Of a stretch of DNA of 34,779 bases, positions 1 through 8,128 are shown piece after piece; within the stretch, counting starts at the first letter, position 1, and each line of letters opens with the position of its first letter. Under the pieces are notes generated by a model that worked only from the letters and a program-made list of their open reading frames with translations, was not told the DNA's origin and ran no database searches. Both the position numbers and the translations under genes were made by a program. The stretch spans positions 76,237-111,015 of the forward strand of contig JACNJF010000107.1 of the NCBI GenBank assembly GCA_014382695.1. The letters run 5' to 3'. This stretch comes from Gammaproteobacteria bacterium (GTDB lineage: Bacteria > Pseudomonadota > Gammaproteobacteria > GCA-001735895).

Positions 1-212
1 ACACGCCGATTAATGATTTCTCGGGCACGATTAAGCAACTCACAATGTTCATCGAAATCCAGTGTCGCTGACTCACCGGTGGTACCGGCGATCACCAGTC
101 CATGGCTGCCCTGTTCCACATGAAAATCAATCAGCTTTTCAAGGTTAGAATAATCGATACATCCACCGTTAGACATCGGTGTGACTAACGCCACTAAACT
201 ACCTTTAAGCAT
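1..212 (-). CDS. dapA: 4-hydroxy-tetrahydrodipicolinate synthase, N-terminal part (cut by window edge)
   Basis: DapA condenses pyruvate with aspartate semialdehyde in lysine and diaminopimelate synthesis, in the cytoplasm. Translating the minus strand from the ATG at 212 gives 70 codons running off the window start. They begin MLKGSLVALVTPM and contain the family motif GTTGESAT at residues 43-50, with T44 and T45 in the same positions as the active-site threonines of the E. coli enzyme. The schiff-base lysine lies beyond the window. The start is supported by the conserved N-terminus and the GTGGGG stretch upstream. It is divergent from the bcp-like gene; dapA and bcp are also neighbours in E. 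coli, separated there by gcvR, which is absent from this side. Confidence 0.93.
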   Translation of the reverse strand, partial: MLKGSLVALVTPMSNGGCIDYSNLEKLIDFHVEQGSHGLVIAGTTGESATLDFDEHCELLNRAREIINRR

Positions 213-253
213 GCAAGCACCCCACGACTGTGTGTTAAATTTCAAGCCGGCTA

Positions 254-262
254 TGGTATAAA
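254..262 (+). promoter_or_regulatory. Candidate extended -10 promoter of the bcp-like gene
   Basis: The dapA/bcp divergent gap contains TGG followed by TATAAA, an extended -10 element matching the sigma-70 hexamer at 5 of 6 positions. A TTAAAT 16 bp upstream is a weak -35. Transcription would start near 269 and give a leader of about 60 nt before the ATG at 328, which has AGGAAA about 8 nt upstream. This is pattern recognition only. Confidence 0.4.
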
Positions 263-327
263 GACTACCGCTATTAAACAAGCAAACAGTTTAAAAACAG
301 ACTAATTAACTGCAACAGGAAAACAGC

Positions 328-801
328 ATGAGCGCACCAGCGATCGGAAAAAAAATTAAAAACTTCACCCGCCCGGCGACCGGCAATCAAACGCTAAGCC
401 TGTCAGACTTACAGGGCAAAAATCTGGTGCTGTATTTTTACCCCAAAGACAGTACACCTGGCTGTACCACGGAGGGACAGGAGTTCCGCGACCATATCCA
501 GCAGTTTGCAAACGCCAATACGGTGATACTGGGAGTATCGCGTGACAGCCTTCGAAAACATGAAAATTTCAAGGCCAAACAATCTTTCCCGTTTGAGCTA
601 CTGTCGGATGAGGATGAAAGCCTGTGCCGGCAGTTTGACGTGATTAAACTAAAGAAGCTCTACGGCAAGGAATATATGGGTATAGATCGTAGCACCTTCC
701 TGATCAACACAGAGGGCTTGCTGGTGCAGGAATGGCGCTCAGTCAGGGTTAAAGGACATGTGCAGGCAGTGCTGGCCGCAGTGCAGCAATTGCCACACTA
801 A
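328..801 (+). CDS. bcp: Thioredoxin-dependent peroxiredoxin, Bcp/PrxQ family
   Basis: This 157-aa cytoplasmic AhpC/TSA-fold protein should reduce hydrogen peroxide and organic hydroperoxides. The peroxidatic site is PGCTTE with Cys46, preceded by YFYPKDST. In E. coli Bcp the resolving cysteine lies five residues later (C45/C50). Here that position is Gln51, and the only other cysteine is Cys100 in the segment ESLCRQFDV. The enzyme is therefore either 1-Cys-like, resolved by an external thiol, or uses Cys100 atypically. The length is normal for the family. It converges on perM with a 16-bp gap and no obvious terminator. Confidence 0.95.
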   Translation: MSAPAIGKKIKNFTRPATGNQTLSLSDLQGKNLVLYFYPKDSTPGCTTEGQEFRDHIQQFANANTVILGVSRDSLRKHENFKAKQSFPFELLSDEDESLCRQFDVIKLKKLYGKEYMGIDRSTFLINTEGLLVQEWRSVRVKGHVQAVLAAVQQLPH

Positions 802-817
802 TACACAGCCCGTCGAG

Positions 818-1882
818 TTACTGCGCGGCCGTCTGTTTCTGCGACGGCCACACATTGAGTACAGCCTGCACCAGCGTTGCCAATGGGATGGCAAAAAAGA
901 CGCCCCAGACACCCCATAGGCTACCGAAAAAAACCACAGCGACGATGATCGCCACCGGATGCAGATTCACCACTTCGGAAAAAAGCAGTGGCACCAGTAG
1001 ATTACCATCCAGAAACTGGATAATGGCGTAGATCAGCATCACATAACCGAACATCGATTCACTACCAAACTGGAAGAAAGCGATCAGCATAACCGGGATC
1101 GTGACCACCGTCGCACCCACGTACGGAATAATCACGGACAGGCCGACCAGCAGGCTCAGCAGCATTGCATAATTCAATCCCATCAGCGCAAAACCGATGT
1201 AGGTAGAAACCCAGACAATCGCGATTTCCATAAACTTGCCGCGCACATAACTCGCAATTTTAATATTCAGCTCGGCCCAGACATCTCTAACCAGCTCCAT
1301 ATCATTCGGTAAAAAACGGCTTAACCAGTACAGTATCTTGCCCTTATCCTTGAGAAAGAAAAATAGCATCAGCGGCAATAGAATCAGATACACAAAAAAA
1401 GTAATCACACTGACCACGGAAGACAGCGAGGTCGTTACGATCTGCTGCCCAAGACTGGTGATCTCACTTCGAATAATACTCAGCAACTCATTGACCTGCT
1501 GTTCCGAGACATAATCAGGGTAACGCTGTGGCAGCTGAGCCAGCATATTCTGCCCTTTACCCAGCATCCCCGGCAACTCACGGAACAGGTCACTGATCTG
1601 GGCTGACAATAGCGGTAATAACACCAGAAACAGCAATAGAATCATGGTCAGGAACATCGCGGTCATCAGGCTTGCGGCAATGGTCCGGTTGATACCAATC
1701 TTGCCGAGTTTCTGTACCGTACCCTCAAACAGATAGGCGATCACAATACTCACCAGTATCGGCATCAGGTGCTTACTCATCACGATCACCAGTGCAATGC
1801 CGACAACCAGTATCAGCGCCAGGATTACGGTCTGAGGATTCGCAAAATTACGCAGATACCAGCGTTTAAAAACATCAATCAT
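818..1882 (-). CDS. perM: AI-2E family transporter / PerM-like permease
   Basis: This 354-aa polytopic inner-membrane protein has hydrophobic segments near residues 17-55 and 65-95, a long amphipathic middle part, and a cluster of helices from about 150 to the C-terminus. The C-terminal half carries the family signature region GLSVIIPYVGATVVTIPV and an IIQFLDGNLLVPLLFSE segment. The AI-2E (UPF0118) family includes E. coli PerM and TqsA; the substrate cannot be inferred from sequence. Its ATG overlaps the stop of the upstream hypothetical gene by 8 bp, which implies translational coupling. In E. coli and Pseudomonas perM lies near purM and hda, and those genes are also in this window, though about 17 kb away. 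Confidence 0.93.
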   Translation of the reverse strand: MIDVFKRWYLRNFANPQTVILALILVVGIALVIVMSKHLMPILVSIVIAYLFEGTVQKLGKIGINRTIAASLMTAMFLTMILLLFLVLLPLLSAQISDLFRELPGMLGKGQNMLAQLPQRYPDYVSEQQVNELLSIIRSEITSLGQQIVTTSLSSVVSVITFFVYLILLPLMLFFFLKDKGKILYWLSRFLPNDMELVRDVWAELNIKIASYVRGKFMEIAIVWVSTYIGFALMGLNYAMLLSLLVGLSVIIPYVGATVVTIPVMLIAFFQFGSESMFGYVMLIYAIIQFLDGNLLVPLLFSEVVNLHPVAIIVAVVFFGSLWGVWGVFFAIPLATLVQAVLNVWPSQKQTAAQ

Positions 1883-2243
1883 GATCTAGATATTTCTGAA
1901 AATGGAGTTCGAACAGGGTTTCAAGATCATCAATCACCGAAACTGAATCACGCCCATGCACCATGAACTGCGTCAACAGGGAAGATGCCTCATTCAGCAG
2001 GCCATCCGCATTCAGCATAAAATAACTGGTACGCAGACGCTTAAGCGCATTGATTACATTTTCAGCTTCAGGTCTGGGAATATTGACGGGCTGCTTCTTT
2101 TCCAGTGTTAATGAGCCGCCTTCAACAGGCTTCATAACGGACTTATGCGCAAGGTATTCAGTAAAATCAAGCAGACTGCTTCTAGCCTCTGGACTCAAGG
2201 TCTCCCACAGCTTAAGCAACTGTTGTTTATCGTTTTTACCCAT
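1875..2243 (-). CDS. Small conserved hypothetical protein between LysR regulator and perM
   Basis: This is a 122-aa soluble protein with no signal peptide or membrane segment. It is predicted largely helical and starts with a segment of the type LLKLWETLSPEARSSLLDFTEYLA, which resembles the N-terminal helix of DUF2281-type small proteins. A PRPEAENVINALKRL segment and an acidic C-terminus follow. I do not recognise a function. Its ATG directly follows the stop codon of the LysR gene with no gap, and its own stop overlaps the perM start by 8 bp, so the three genes almost certainly share one mRNA. The coding call rests on this arrangement and on the lack of a better frame. Confidence 0.85.
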   Translation of the reverse strand: MGKNDKQQLLKLWETLSPEARSSLLDFTEYLAHKSVMKPVEGGSLTLEKKQPVNIPRPEAENVINALKRLRTSYFMLNADGLLNEASSLLTQFMVHGRDSVSVIDDLETLFELHFQKYLDHD

Positions 2244-3149
2244 TCAGGAATCAGATTCACAATAGGCTTTGGCAAACTCAAGCAACTCCTCCATGACTCT
2301 GACGCGGAATTTCTGACGCTGACGCACGAACGAAAAAGGCCTGACCAACGGCGGGTCGAGCTGTAATACGCACAGTGTATTCAGTTTCAATTCCTTGGCG
2401 ATGGTGGAGCGCGACAGGATCGAAATGCCCATGCCGGCTTCGACGGCCCCCTTCAGGGCTTCAGGGCTTCCCAGCTCCAGACAGAAGTTCATATCCGACT
2501 CCTGAATATTGCTATCCAGCAGATACTGCATGATGACTTCACGCGTGCCGGAGCCTTCTTCCCGGCAGATAAACGGATAGGCTTTCAGCTCCTGCACCTT
2601 GATCACGCCACCCTGACGTCTGGACAATTCATGACCCGGAGGAGCCACCACAACCAGTTGATCCTCATGACAGACTTCGACAATCAGATTTTTATTGGCG
2701 ACGGAGGCTTCAACAACGCCTAGGTCAATCACATTGTGCTCAACCATCGAAACGATGCCTTCCGAGTTTGAGACCTTGAGACGGATATTAATTTCAGGGT
2801 ATTTGGCCTTGAACTGACCGAGCAGACGCGGCAGCATATACTCCGCAATGGTGGTACTGGCACCAATCGTTAACGCGCCGGAGATTTCGCCGGTTAGTTC
2901 ACGAACGGAATTCTCCATTTCGTCATACAGATCAAAAATGCGGTCAGCAAATTCATACACCTTAATCCCTGCAGAGGTTAAATTGACTTTGTTGTGGGTT
3001 CGGTCAAACAGGCGGGTATTGAAGTACTCTTCCAGCTGTCGCACCTGAAAGGTGACCGCTGGCTGGGTCATGTGCAAAGCCTCAGCGGCTTTGGTAAAGC
3101 TCAGAAGCTTGGCCACTGCATGGAAAACTTTTAAACGTCGATCACTCAT
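2244..3149 (-). CDS. LysR-family transcriptional regulator, CysL/YeiE-like
   Basis: This 301-aa regulator has the N-terminal winged helix-turn-helix (FTKAAEALHMTQPAVTFQVRQLE, about residues 18-40) followed by a periplasmic-binding-protein-like effector domain. The linker and start of the effector domain (IGASTTIAEYMLPRLLGQF, then DLGVVEA) closely resemble Bacillus CysL and E. coli YeiE, which respond to sulfur or sulfite-type signals. The actual ligand here is unknown. It is the first gene of a three-gene unit with the 122-aa hypothetical and perM, and lies 64 bp downstream of the RND pump gene in the same orientation. The gap upstream of it is very AT-rich and has two tandem TATAAT-like boxes. 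Confidence 0.93.
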   Translation of the reverse strand: MSDRRLKVFHAVAKLLSFTKAAEALHMTQPAVTFQVRQLEEYFNTRLFDRTHNKVNLTSAGIKVYEFADRIFDLYDEMENSVRELTGEISGALTIGASTTIAEYMLPRLLGQFKAKYPEINIRLKVSNSEGIVSMVEHNVIDLGVVEASVANKNLIVEVCHEDQLVVVAPPGHELSRRQGGVIKVQELKAYPFICREEGSGTREVIMQYLLDSNIQESDMNFCLELGSPEALKGAVEAGMGISILSRSTIAKELKLNTLCVLQLDPPLVRPFSFVRQRQKFRVRVMEELLEFAKAYCESDS

Positions 3150-3183
3150 CTACTGAGCCCTATAAAAAAAGGTGCGCCATTAT

Positions 3184-3196
3184 ATATTATATTTAT
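3184..3196 (-). promoter_or_regulatory. AT-rich candidate promoter of the LysR gene
   Basis: Read on the minus strand, the gap between the RND pump stop and the LysR start contains two overlapping TATAAT hexamers (TATAATATATAAT), about 35-48 nt upstream of the ATG at 3149. No good -35 hexamer is visible at 16-18 bp. A run of seven T follows further downstream in the leader, without a hairpin before it. The position suggests that the LysR unit has its own promoter, separate from the RND operon. Confidence 0.35.
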
Positions 3197-3213
3197 GAAT
3201 GACTACAGGCTTT

Positions 3214-6200
3214 CTATCCAGCGCTAAACTGTTTGCGCTTAACCCGGAAATACAGCACCGGAATTATAACCAGAGTCAGGATAGTTGAAACAAATATTCC
3301 AAAAATCAGCGAGATGGCCAGGCCCTTGAATATGGGATCATCGACGATAAAAAACGCACCCAGCATGGCGGCCAGCCCGGTCAGCACGATGGGCTTCGCG
3401 CGCACCGCTGCAGACGTCATCACGGCCTGCTCAAACGGCATACCCTGAGCCACCAGCTCATTCATAAAATCAACCAGCAGTATCGAATTTCTGACGATAA
3501 TACCCGCCAGTGCAATCATTCCAATCATCGAGGTCGCGGTAAACTGAGCGTCCAGCAGAGCGTGCCCCGGTAACACACCGATAATGGTCAAAGGAATAGG
3601 CGCCATGATCACCAGCGGTACCATATAGGATTTGAACTGCGCCACTACCAGCAGGTAGATCAATAACAGCCCAATCGAATAGGCAATTCCCATATCGCGG
3701 AAGGTTTCATAGGTCACCTGCCATTCACCATCCCATTTAATACTGAACTGATAAGGGTTGTCCGGTGGGGTGATATAGTACTGTTGCAGTAGCGGCTGAC
3801 TCTGCTTCAGCTTTTGCTCAATCTCAAACATGCCATACAAAGGGCTATCCAGCGTTCCAGCCATATCCGCCGTCACAAATACAACGGGTAACAAATCTTT
3901 GTGATAAACCACTTTTTCCAGTGTACTTTGCTGAACCTTAACCAGCTCGGACAGAGCCACCAGCGTACCGGTATGCGTACGTAGCCTAATCGACAGCGCA
4001 TCGTACAGATTTTCCTTACTGGCAGCGGGTAGCTCAAGCCTGATCGGAGTGGCAAATTTGACATTATTACCATGAATAAAGCCAATATCCTCACCCTCCA
4101 ACGCCGTGGTCAGGGTCGACACCAGAGTCTCCTGACTGATACCGAAACTGGCCGCTTTCTGACGATCAATATTGACGATATAACGGGCTGCCGAAAACTC
4201 GATACTGTCGTCGATATCGACGATATCCGGGGTCGCTTCAAAGGTTTGGCGGATGCTGCGGGCAACCTGTATCTGCCCCTGATAATCGAGGCCATACACT
4301 TCGGCCACCAGCGAAGACATCACTGGCGGCCCAGGCGGCACTTCGGCCATCTTTACATTGGCGTTATACAGCTTTCCAATACGCTGCAATTCATTCCGCA
4401 CCGATAACACAATCTGATGGCTATTACGCTCACGTCTTGACTTATCGATCAGGTTAACCTGAATATCACCCAGATGCCCACCTTCACGCAGATAATACTG
4501 GCGTACCAGTCCATTAAAGTTAATCGGCGCTGCCGTGCCGACATAGGCCTGATAATCACTCACCTCCGGAACGGTCGACAGATAATTCCCGAGCTTATTG
4601 ATCACCATCGCGGTGTATTCCAGCGCCGTGCCTTCGGGCATATCGACAATCACCTGAAACTCCGATTTATTATCGAACGGCAACATCTTTAATACCACCC
4701 GGTTTAACGGCACCAGCGCGACTGAAAGCACGATCAGCAGCATGATCAGCAGGTTCAGCAGAATGAAATTACGCAGCTGGTGATCTCCACGTACAAAAGG
4801 ACTCATCACGCGTTGAAACAGACGAAACATCCGGCTTTGCTGAATATCAGCCGGTGCATGATGAGCCTCGCTTTGCTTCGAAGACAACACCTTGTAACTC
4901 AGCCACGGCGTCACGATAAAGGCAATCAGCAGCGAAATCACCATCCCCATGCTGGCATTGATCGGGATCGGACTCATATAGGGACCCATCAAGCCGCTCA
5001 CAAAAGCCATCGGCAGCAATGCCGCGATGACGGTAAAGGTCGCCAGGATGGTCGGCCCGCCAACTTCATCCACCGCCAGCGGGATCGATTCGCGCAGGGA
5101 TTTCGTCCCCAGCGACATATGGCGGTGGATGTTTTCAACCACCACGATCGCATCATCCACCAGGATGCCGATAGAAAAGATGAGGGCAAACAGCGATACC
5201 CGGTTGAGCGTAAAGCCCCAGGCCCAGGAAGCAAACAGCGTGATCAACAGGGTGATCGCTATCGCCAGCCCGACGATAAAGGCTTCCTTCAGACCAATCG
5301 CTATAGCGACCAGCAGGATAACTACTGCGGTTGCAAAGATCAGCTTCAGGATCAGCGTATTGGCCTTGATGTCTGCGGTTTCACCATAATTACGCGTAAT
5401 TGTGATATTCACACCTTCTGGAATAAAGGTACCCTGCAACTGCTCAAAACGCTGAATCACGCGCGCTGCAATATCAACCGCATTGGTGGAGGGCTTCTTC
5501 GCAACCGCGATAGTCACGGCCGGTTTGATCGACTGCAGATCCTTCAGCCCGACCTGTTGCGCCGCAGGTCCGGTGCCATACCAGACATACAGTTCAGGAT
5601 CAGCCGGACCGTCGATAACCGTGGCAATATCGTTCAGATACACTGGTTTATTCTGATGCAGCCCCACCACCAGCGACCCGACCTCTTCACTATTCGTCAT
5701 GAACACGCCAGCCTGCACCGGAATTTCCAGATTGTCCTTCACCAGCGAACCCGCCGCCTGTGAGCGGTTACTCACCATCAGCGCCATTCTGATGGCATCC
5801 AGATCCAGATTAAAACCGGCTATTTTCTGTGGATCCAGTTGCACCTTAACCACGCGTTGCGCACCACCGATGGTGTAGATATCGCGCGTACCGGGCACCC
5901 GTTTTAATTCTGCCTCGATCGCATGTGCGACCTTCAGCAGCTCATGTGCGCCCATATTGTCTTCATCAGACCACAAGGTCGCAGTGAGGATCGGCACATC
6001 ATCGATGCCTTTCGGCTTGATGATAGGTTGCCCCACTCCCAGATTTGGCGGCAACCAGTCCTGATTGGAAAAAATCTTGCTATACAGGCGCACAATCGCC
6101 GCAGTACTGTCTTCACCGACTTTAAACTGCACGGTCAGTATCGACAGTCCCTGACGCGAAATGGAATACACATGCTTGATGCCCGAAATCTCGGAAATCA

Positions 6201-6456
6201 CCTGTTCGGCGGGTGAACTCACCAGATGCTCAACTTCGGATACCGAAGCGCCGGGAAATGGAATAAAGATATTCGCAAAGGTGACGTTGATCTGCGGCTC
6301 TTCTTCCTTCGGCGTTACCAGTACCGCAAACACACCCAGTAAAATCCCTACCAGCGCCAGCAACGGGGTGATCTCGGAGACTAAAAACTTCTTCGCCAGT
6401 GCTCCGGAAAAGCCAAGCTTGTTTTCAGTGACGGGCTTTTCATCCTGATTAGACAT
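3214..6456 (-). CDS. RND-family efflux permease (AcrB/MexB-type superfamily)
   Basis: This 1080-aa inner-membrane pump has the RND layout: a first membrane helix near residues 29-48, a large periplasmic loop (about 50-365), a helix bundle (about 366-575), a second periplasmic loop and a C-terminal helix bundle. In TM4 the proton-relay pair D434-D435 is present in the motif GILVDDAIVVVENIHRHM. In the TM10 motif GIIVRNSILLVDF, Arg989 occupies the position of AcrB Lys940. The substrate is unknown; the loops look closer to broad HAE-1-like pumps than to heavy-metal CusA. The partner adaptor gene ends 10 bp upstream. No outer-membrane channel lies beside this pair, so it probably uses a TolC encoded elsewhere, possibly the one at 13356-14672. 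Confidence 0.95.
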   Translation of the reverse strand: MSNQDEKPVTENKLGFSGALAKKFLVSEITPLLALVGILLGVFAVLVTPKEEEPQINVTFANIFIPFPGASVSEVEHLVSSPAEQVISEISGIKHVYSISRQGLSILTVQFKVGEDSTAAIVRLYSKIFSNQDWLPPNLGVGQPIIKPKGIDDVPILTATLWSDEDNMGAHELLKVAHAIEAELKRVPGTRDIYTIGGAQRVVKVQLDPQKIAGFNLDLDAIRMALMVSNRSQAAGSLVKDNLEIPVQAGVFMTNSEEVGSLVVGLHQNKPVYLNDIATVIDGPADPELYVWYGTGPAAQQVGLKDLQSIKPAVTIAVAKKPSTNAVDIAARVIQRFEQLQGTFIPEGVNITITRNYGETADIKANTLILKLIFATAVVILLVAIAIGLKEAFIVGLAIAITLLITLFASWAWGFTLNRVSLFALIFSIGILVDDAIVVVENIHRHMSLGTKSLRESIPLAVDEVGGPTILATFTVIAALLPMAFVSGLMGPYMSPIPINASMGMVISLLIAFIVTPWLSYKVLSSKQSEAHHAPADIQQSRMFRLFQRVMSPFVRGDHQLRNFILLNLLIMLLIVLSVALVPLNRVVLKMLPFDNKSEFQVIVDMPEGTALEYTAMVINKLGNYLSTVPEVSDYQAYVGTAAPINFNGLVRQYYLREGGHLGDIQVNLIDKSRRERNSHQIVLSVRNELQRIGKLYNANVKMAEVPPGPPVMSSLVAEVYGLDYQGQIQVARSIRQTFEATPDIVDIDDSIEFSAARYIVNIDRQKAASFGISQETLVSTLTTALEGEDIGFIHGNNVKFATPIRLELPAASKENLYDALSIRLRTHTGTLVALSELVKVQQSTLEKVVYHKDLLPVVFVTADMAGTLDSPLYGMFEIEQKLKQSQPLLQQYYITPPDNPYQFSIKWDGEWQVTYETFRDMGIAYSIGLLLIYLLVVAQFKSYMVPLVIMAPIPLTIIGVLPGHALLDAQFTATSMIGMIALAGIIVRNSILLVDFMNELVAQGMPFEQAVMTSAAVRAKPIVLTGLAAMLGAFFIVDDPIFKGLAISLIFGIFVSTILTLVIIPVLYFRVKRKQFSAG

Positions 6457-6466
6457 TACGCCTCCC

Positions 6467-7498
6467 TTACCTGGTTCGAGTGCTTTTAATCGCTATCGCA
6501 GCGGCGACCGGATCACTCACAATCGAATCCCCCGGGATGATGCCGGACAGAATCACCACCTCATTCTCTGCCAGACGTCGTCCCAGTCGCACATGACGAA
6601 AATGCAGCGCTTCGCCTTCGCTAACATATACCCCGGTGACTTCACCGCGGAAAGCGACCGAGTTAAACGGAATCACCATTTTGTTTTCACGACTGACTTC
6701 AAGCGCCACCTTGACGAACATGCCCGGAATCAGGTCACTCTCCGAAGGCGGTAGCTGGATACGTAACTGAAAGCTATGACTAAGAGGATCGGCAAACGGA
6801 AAAAAAGTCATTGCTGTACTAACGATTTCACTATCCTCGGTCACGATAATGGCATAACGATGATTGCGTACCGCCTTAAAGATACTCTGTGGAACCTGGG
6901 TATTGATGCGTAAACGCTCCAGTGAAACACCCGACATCAGCGTCGTACCGACATTCACCGATTCGCCCGGCTCAATCATTCGGGCCGTCAGGATTCCACT
7001 AAAGGGAGCTCGCACAATGGTAAAGTCAAGTTGCTGCTGGACCTTACTGACTGCCGCCTGAGCGGACTCGTTGCGGGCTCTGGCTGTTTTCAGGGCCGCA
7101 TTGGCACGATCAAACTCGGCTTTCGATACCACGTTTTTCTGATAAACCTCCTGAATCCGGTTGAACTCACCCTGAGCCTCCTGCAACAGCGCTCGGGCTT
7201 CACGCTCGGCCGCCTGAGCCTGTTTTAACCCGGCCGTCTGCTGTTTGTTATCAATCACCACCACTACTTCGTCCTTACGCACAAAGTCATTCACATCGAA
7301 CAGGATTTTTTCTACCACACCGGAGGTCTGCGACGAGATTGTGGTTCTTAATTCAGCCTCTACCACACCTTCCAGCAGATAGGTGGTTGAAACCGGCTTG
7401 GAGCGAACCAGCTCTGATTCCAGTCCATTCAGAGCAAAGGCCGTCGCCGTGAAAAACAACCCGCTAATGGTACCAAGTATCCAGCTGACCTTTTTCAT
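6467..7498 (-). CDS. RND efflux periplasmic adaptor (membrane fusion protein)
   Basis: This adaptor links the RND pump encoded 10 bp downstream to an outer-membrane channel. I chose the ATG at 7498 (343 aa, MKKVSWILG...) because AGGAG at 7506-7510 is 7 nt upstream and the protein then begins with a signal peptide ending near TATAFA. The ATG at 7501 and an upstream in-frame ATG at 7534 are alternatives. After the signal peptide come a barrel-sandwich/lipoyl half (TTISSQTSGVVEKILFDV), an alpha-helical hairpin rich in Ala, Gln and Glu (about residues 88-155), the second lipoyl half (FTIVRAPFSGILTARMIEPG), a beta-barrel and a membrane-proximal domain. There is no lipobox cysteine, so it is probably soluble periplasmic. 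Confidence 0.93.
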   Translation of the reverse strand: MKKVSWILGTISGLFFTATAFALNGLESELVRSKPVSTTYLLEGVVEAELRTTISSQTSGVVEKILFDVNDFVRKDEVVVVIDNKQQTAGLKQAQAAEREARALLQEAQGEFNRIQEVYQKNVVSKAEFDRANAALKTARARNESAQAAVSKVQQQLDFTIVRAPFSGILTARMIEPGESVNVGTTLMSGVSLERLRINTQVPQSIFKAVRNHRYAIIVTEDSEIVSTAMTFFPFADPLSHSFQLRIQLPPSESDLIPGMFVKVALEVSRENKMVIPFNSVAFRGEVTGVYVSEGEALHFRHVRLGRRLAENEVVILSGIIPGDSIVSDPVAAAIAIKSTRTR

Positions 7499-7600
7499 CA
7501 TGAATCTCCTGAAATTAAGTTGAGCATCTTGCATTACACTCCCTGTTTGAAACCATTGAAACCAATAATGACCTTATTTATCAAGTTATTGCTGACAGGC

Positions 7601-7629
7601 TTTAGAATCATTCGTAAACTACCCATAAT
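7601..7629 (+). promoter_or_regulatory. Candidate sigma-70 promoter of the DUF4124 gene
   Basis: In the divergent gap between the RND adaptor and the DUF4124 gene, TTTAGA (7601-7606) and CATAAT (7624-7629) are separated by exactly 17 bp. They match the consensus hexamers at 4 of 6 and 5 of 6 positions. Transcription would begin near 7636 and could cover the DUF4124, MIF-like, proS and transglycosylase genes. The remainder of the gap shows no other clear element. Confidence 0.35.
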
Positions 7630-7686
7630 AATAACGGATTTTACCACTCGCTCGTTTAACATCCATTAACATTTAAAGGTATCTGC

Positions 7687-8121
7687 ATGAAGCACTTGCT
7701 CATTCTCATCATTCTTATTAGCAGCAATAGTTTTGCTGCAGGAATCCAGAAATGGGTCGACGAAGAAGGTCAGACTCATTACGGAGACCGGCCGCCTACC
7801 CGCATAGAAACACATGCGATCAGCGTGTCACGTCCACCCAGCAATCCGGGCAAACCTTTACCACGACTTAACGATCCTAAAGCAACCGAATCAGCCGACA
7901 AAAAAGCCGCTCCAGAGGCCGAAAAAGAAGTGCGCAATAAAACTACTGAAGACGCGAACATGAATGTTTGCCAGCAGGCTAAAAACGATCTTAATGTACT
8001 GGATCAGAGCGACGTCATTCGGCTCCGCCTGAGCGATGGCACGGAACGAGCGTTGACCGATGAAGAGATTAATAGCCGACGTAAAAAACTCGAAAATGAC
8101 TTAAAACAATACTGTAAATAA
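7687..8121 (+). CDS. Exported DUF4124-domain protein
   Basis: This 144-aa protein has a signal peptide (MKHLLILIILISSNSFAA) followed at once by the DUF4124 motif KWVDEEGQTHYGDRPP (about residues 21-36). The rest is a low-complexity, charged, Pro/Ala/Lys/Glu-rich linker and a helical C-terminus (TDEEINSRRKKLENDLKQYC). DUF4124 proteins are common envelope proteins of unknown function in Gammaproteobacteria; several carry extra domains, but none is visible here. It is the first gene of a plus-strand run, ending 7 bp before the MIF-like gene. Confidence 0.9.
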   Translation: MKHLLILIILISSNSFAAGIQKWVDEEGQTHYGDRPPTRIETHAISVSRPPSNPGKPLPRLNDPKATESADKKAAPEAEKEVRNKTTEDANMNVCQQAKNDLNVLDQSDVIRLRLSDGTERALTDEEINSRRKKLENDLKQYCK

Positions 8122-8128
8122 AATACCT

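Noticed and set aside
3220-3239. Hairpin AGCGC...GCGCT at the end of the RND pump gene, considered as a terminator
   Set aside because: It lies before the stop codon inside the coding sequence and is not followed by a T-run.
4780-5763. 327-codon plus-strand open frame within the RND pump gene
   Set aside because: It is antisense to a strongly supported RND permease, is extremely rich in His, Arg, Gln and Asp as expected for a complementary-frame shadow, and has no recognisable domain.
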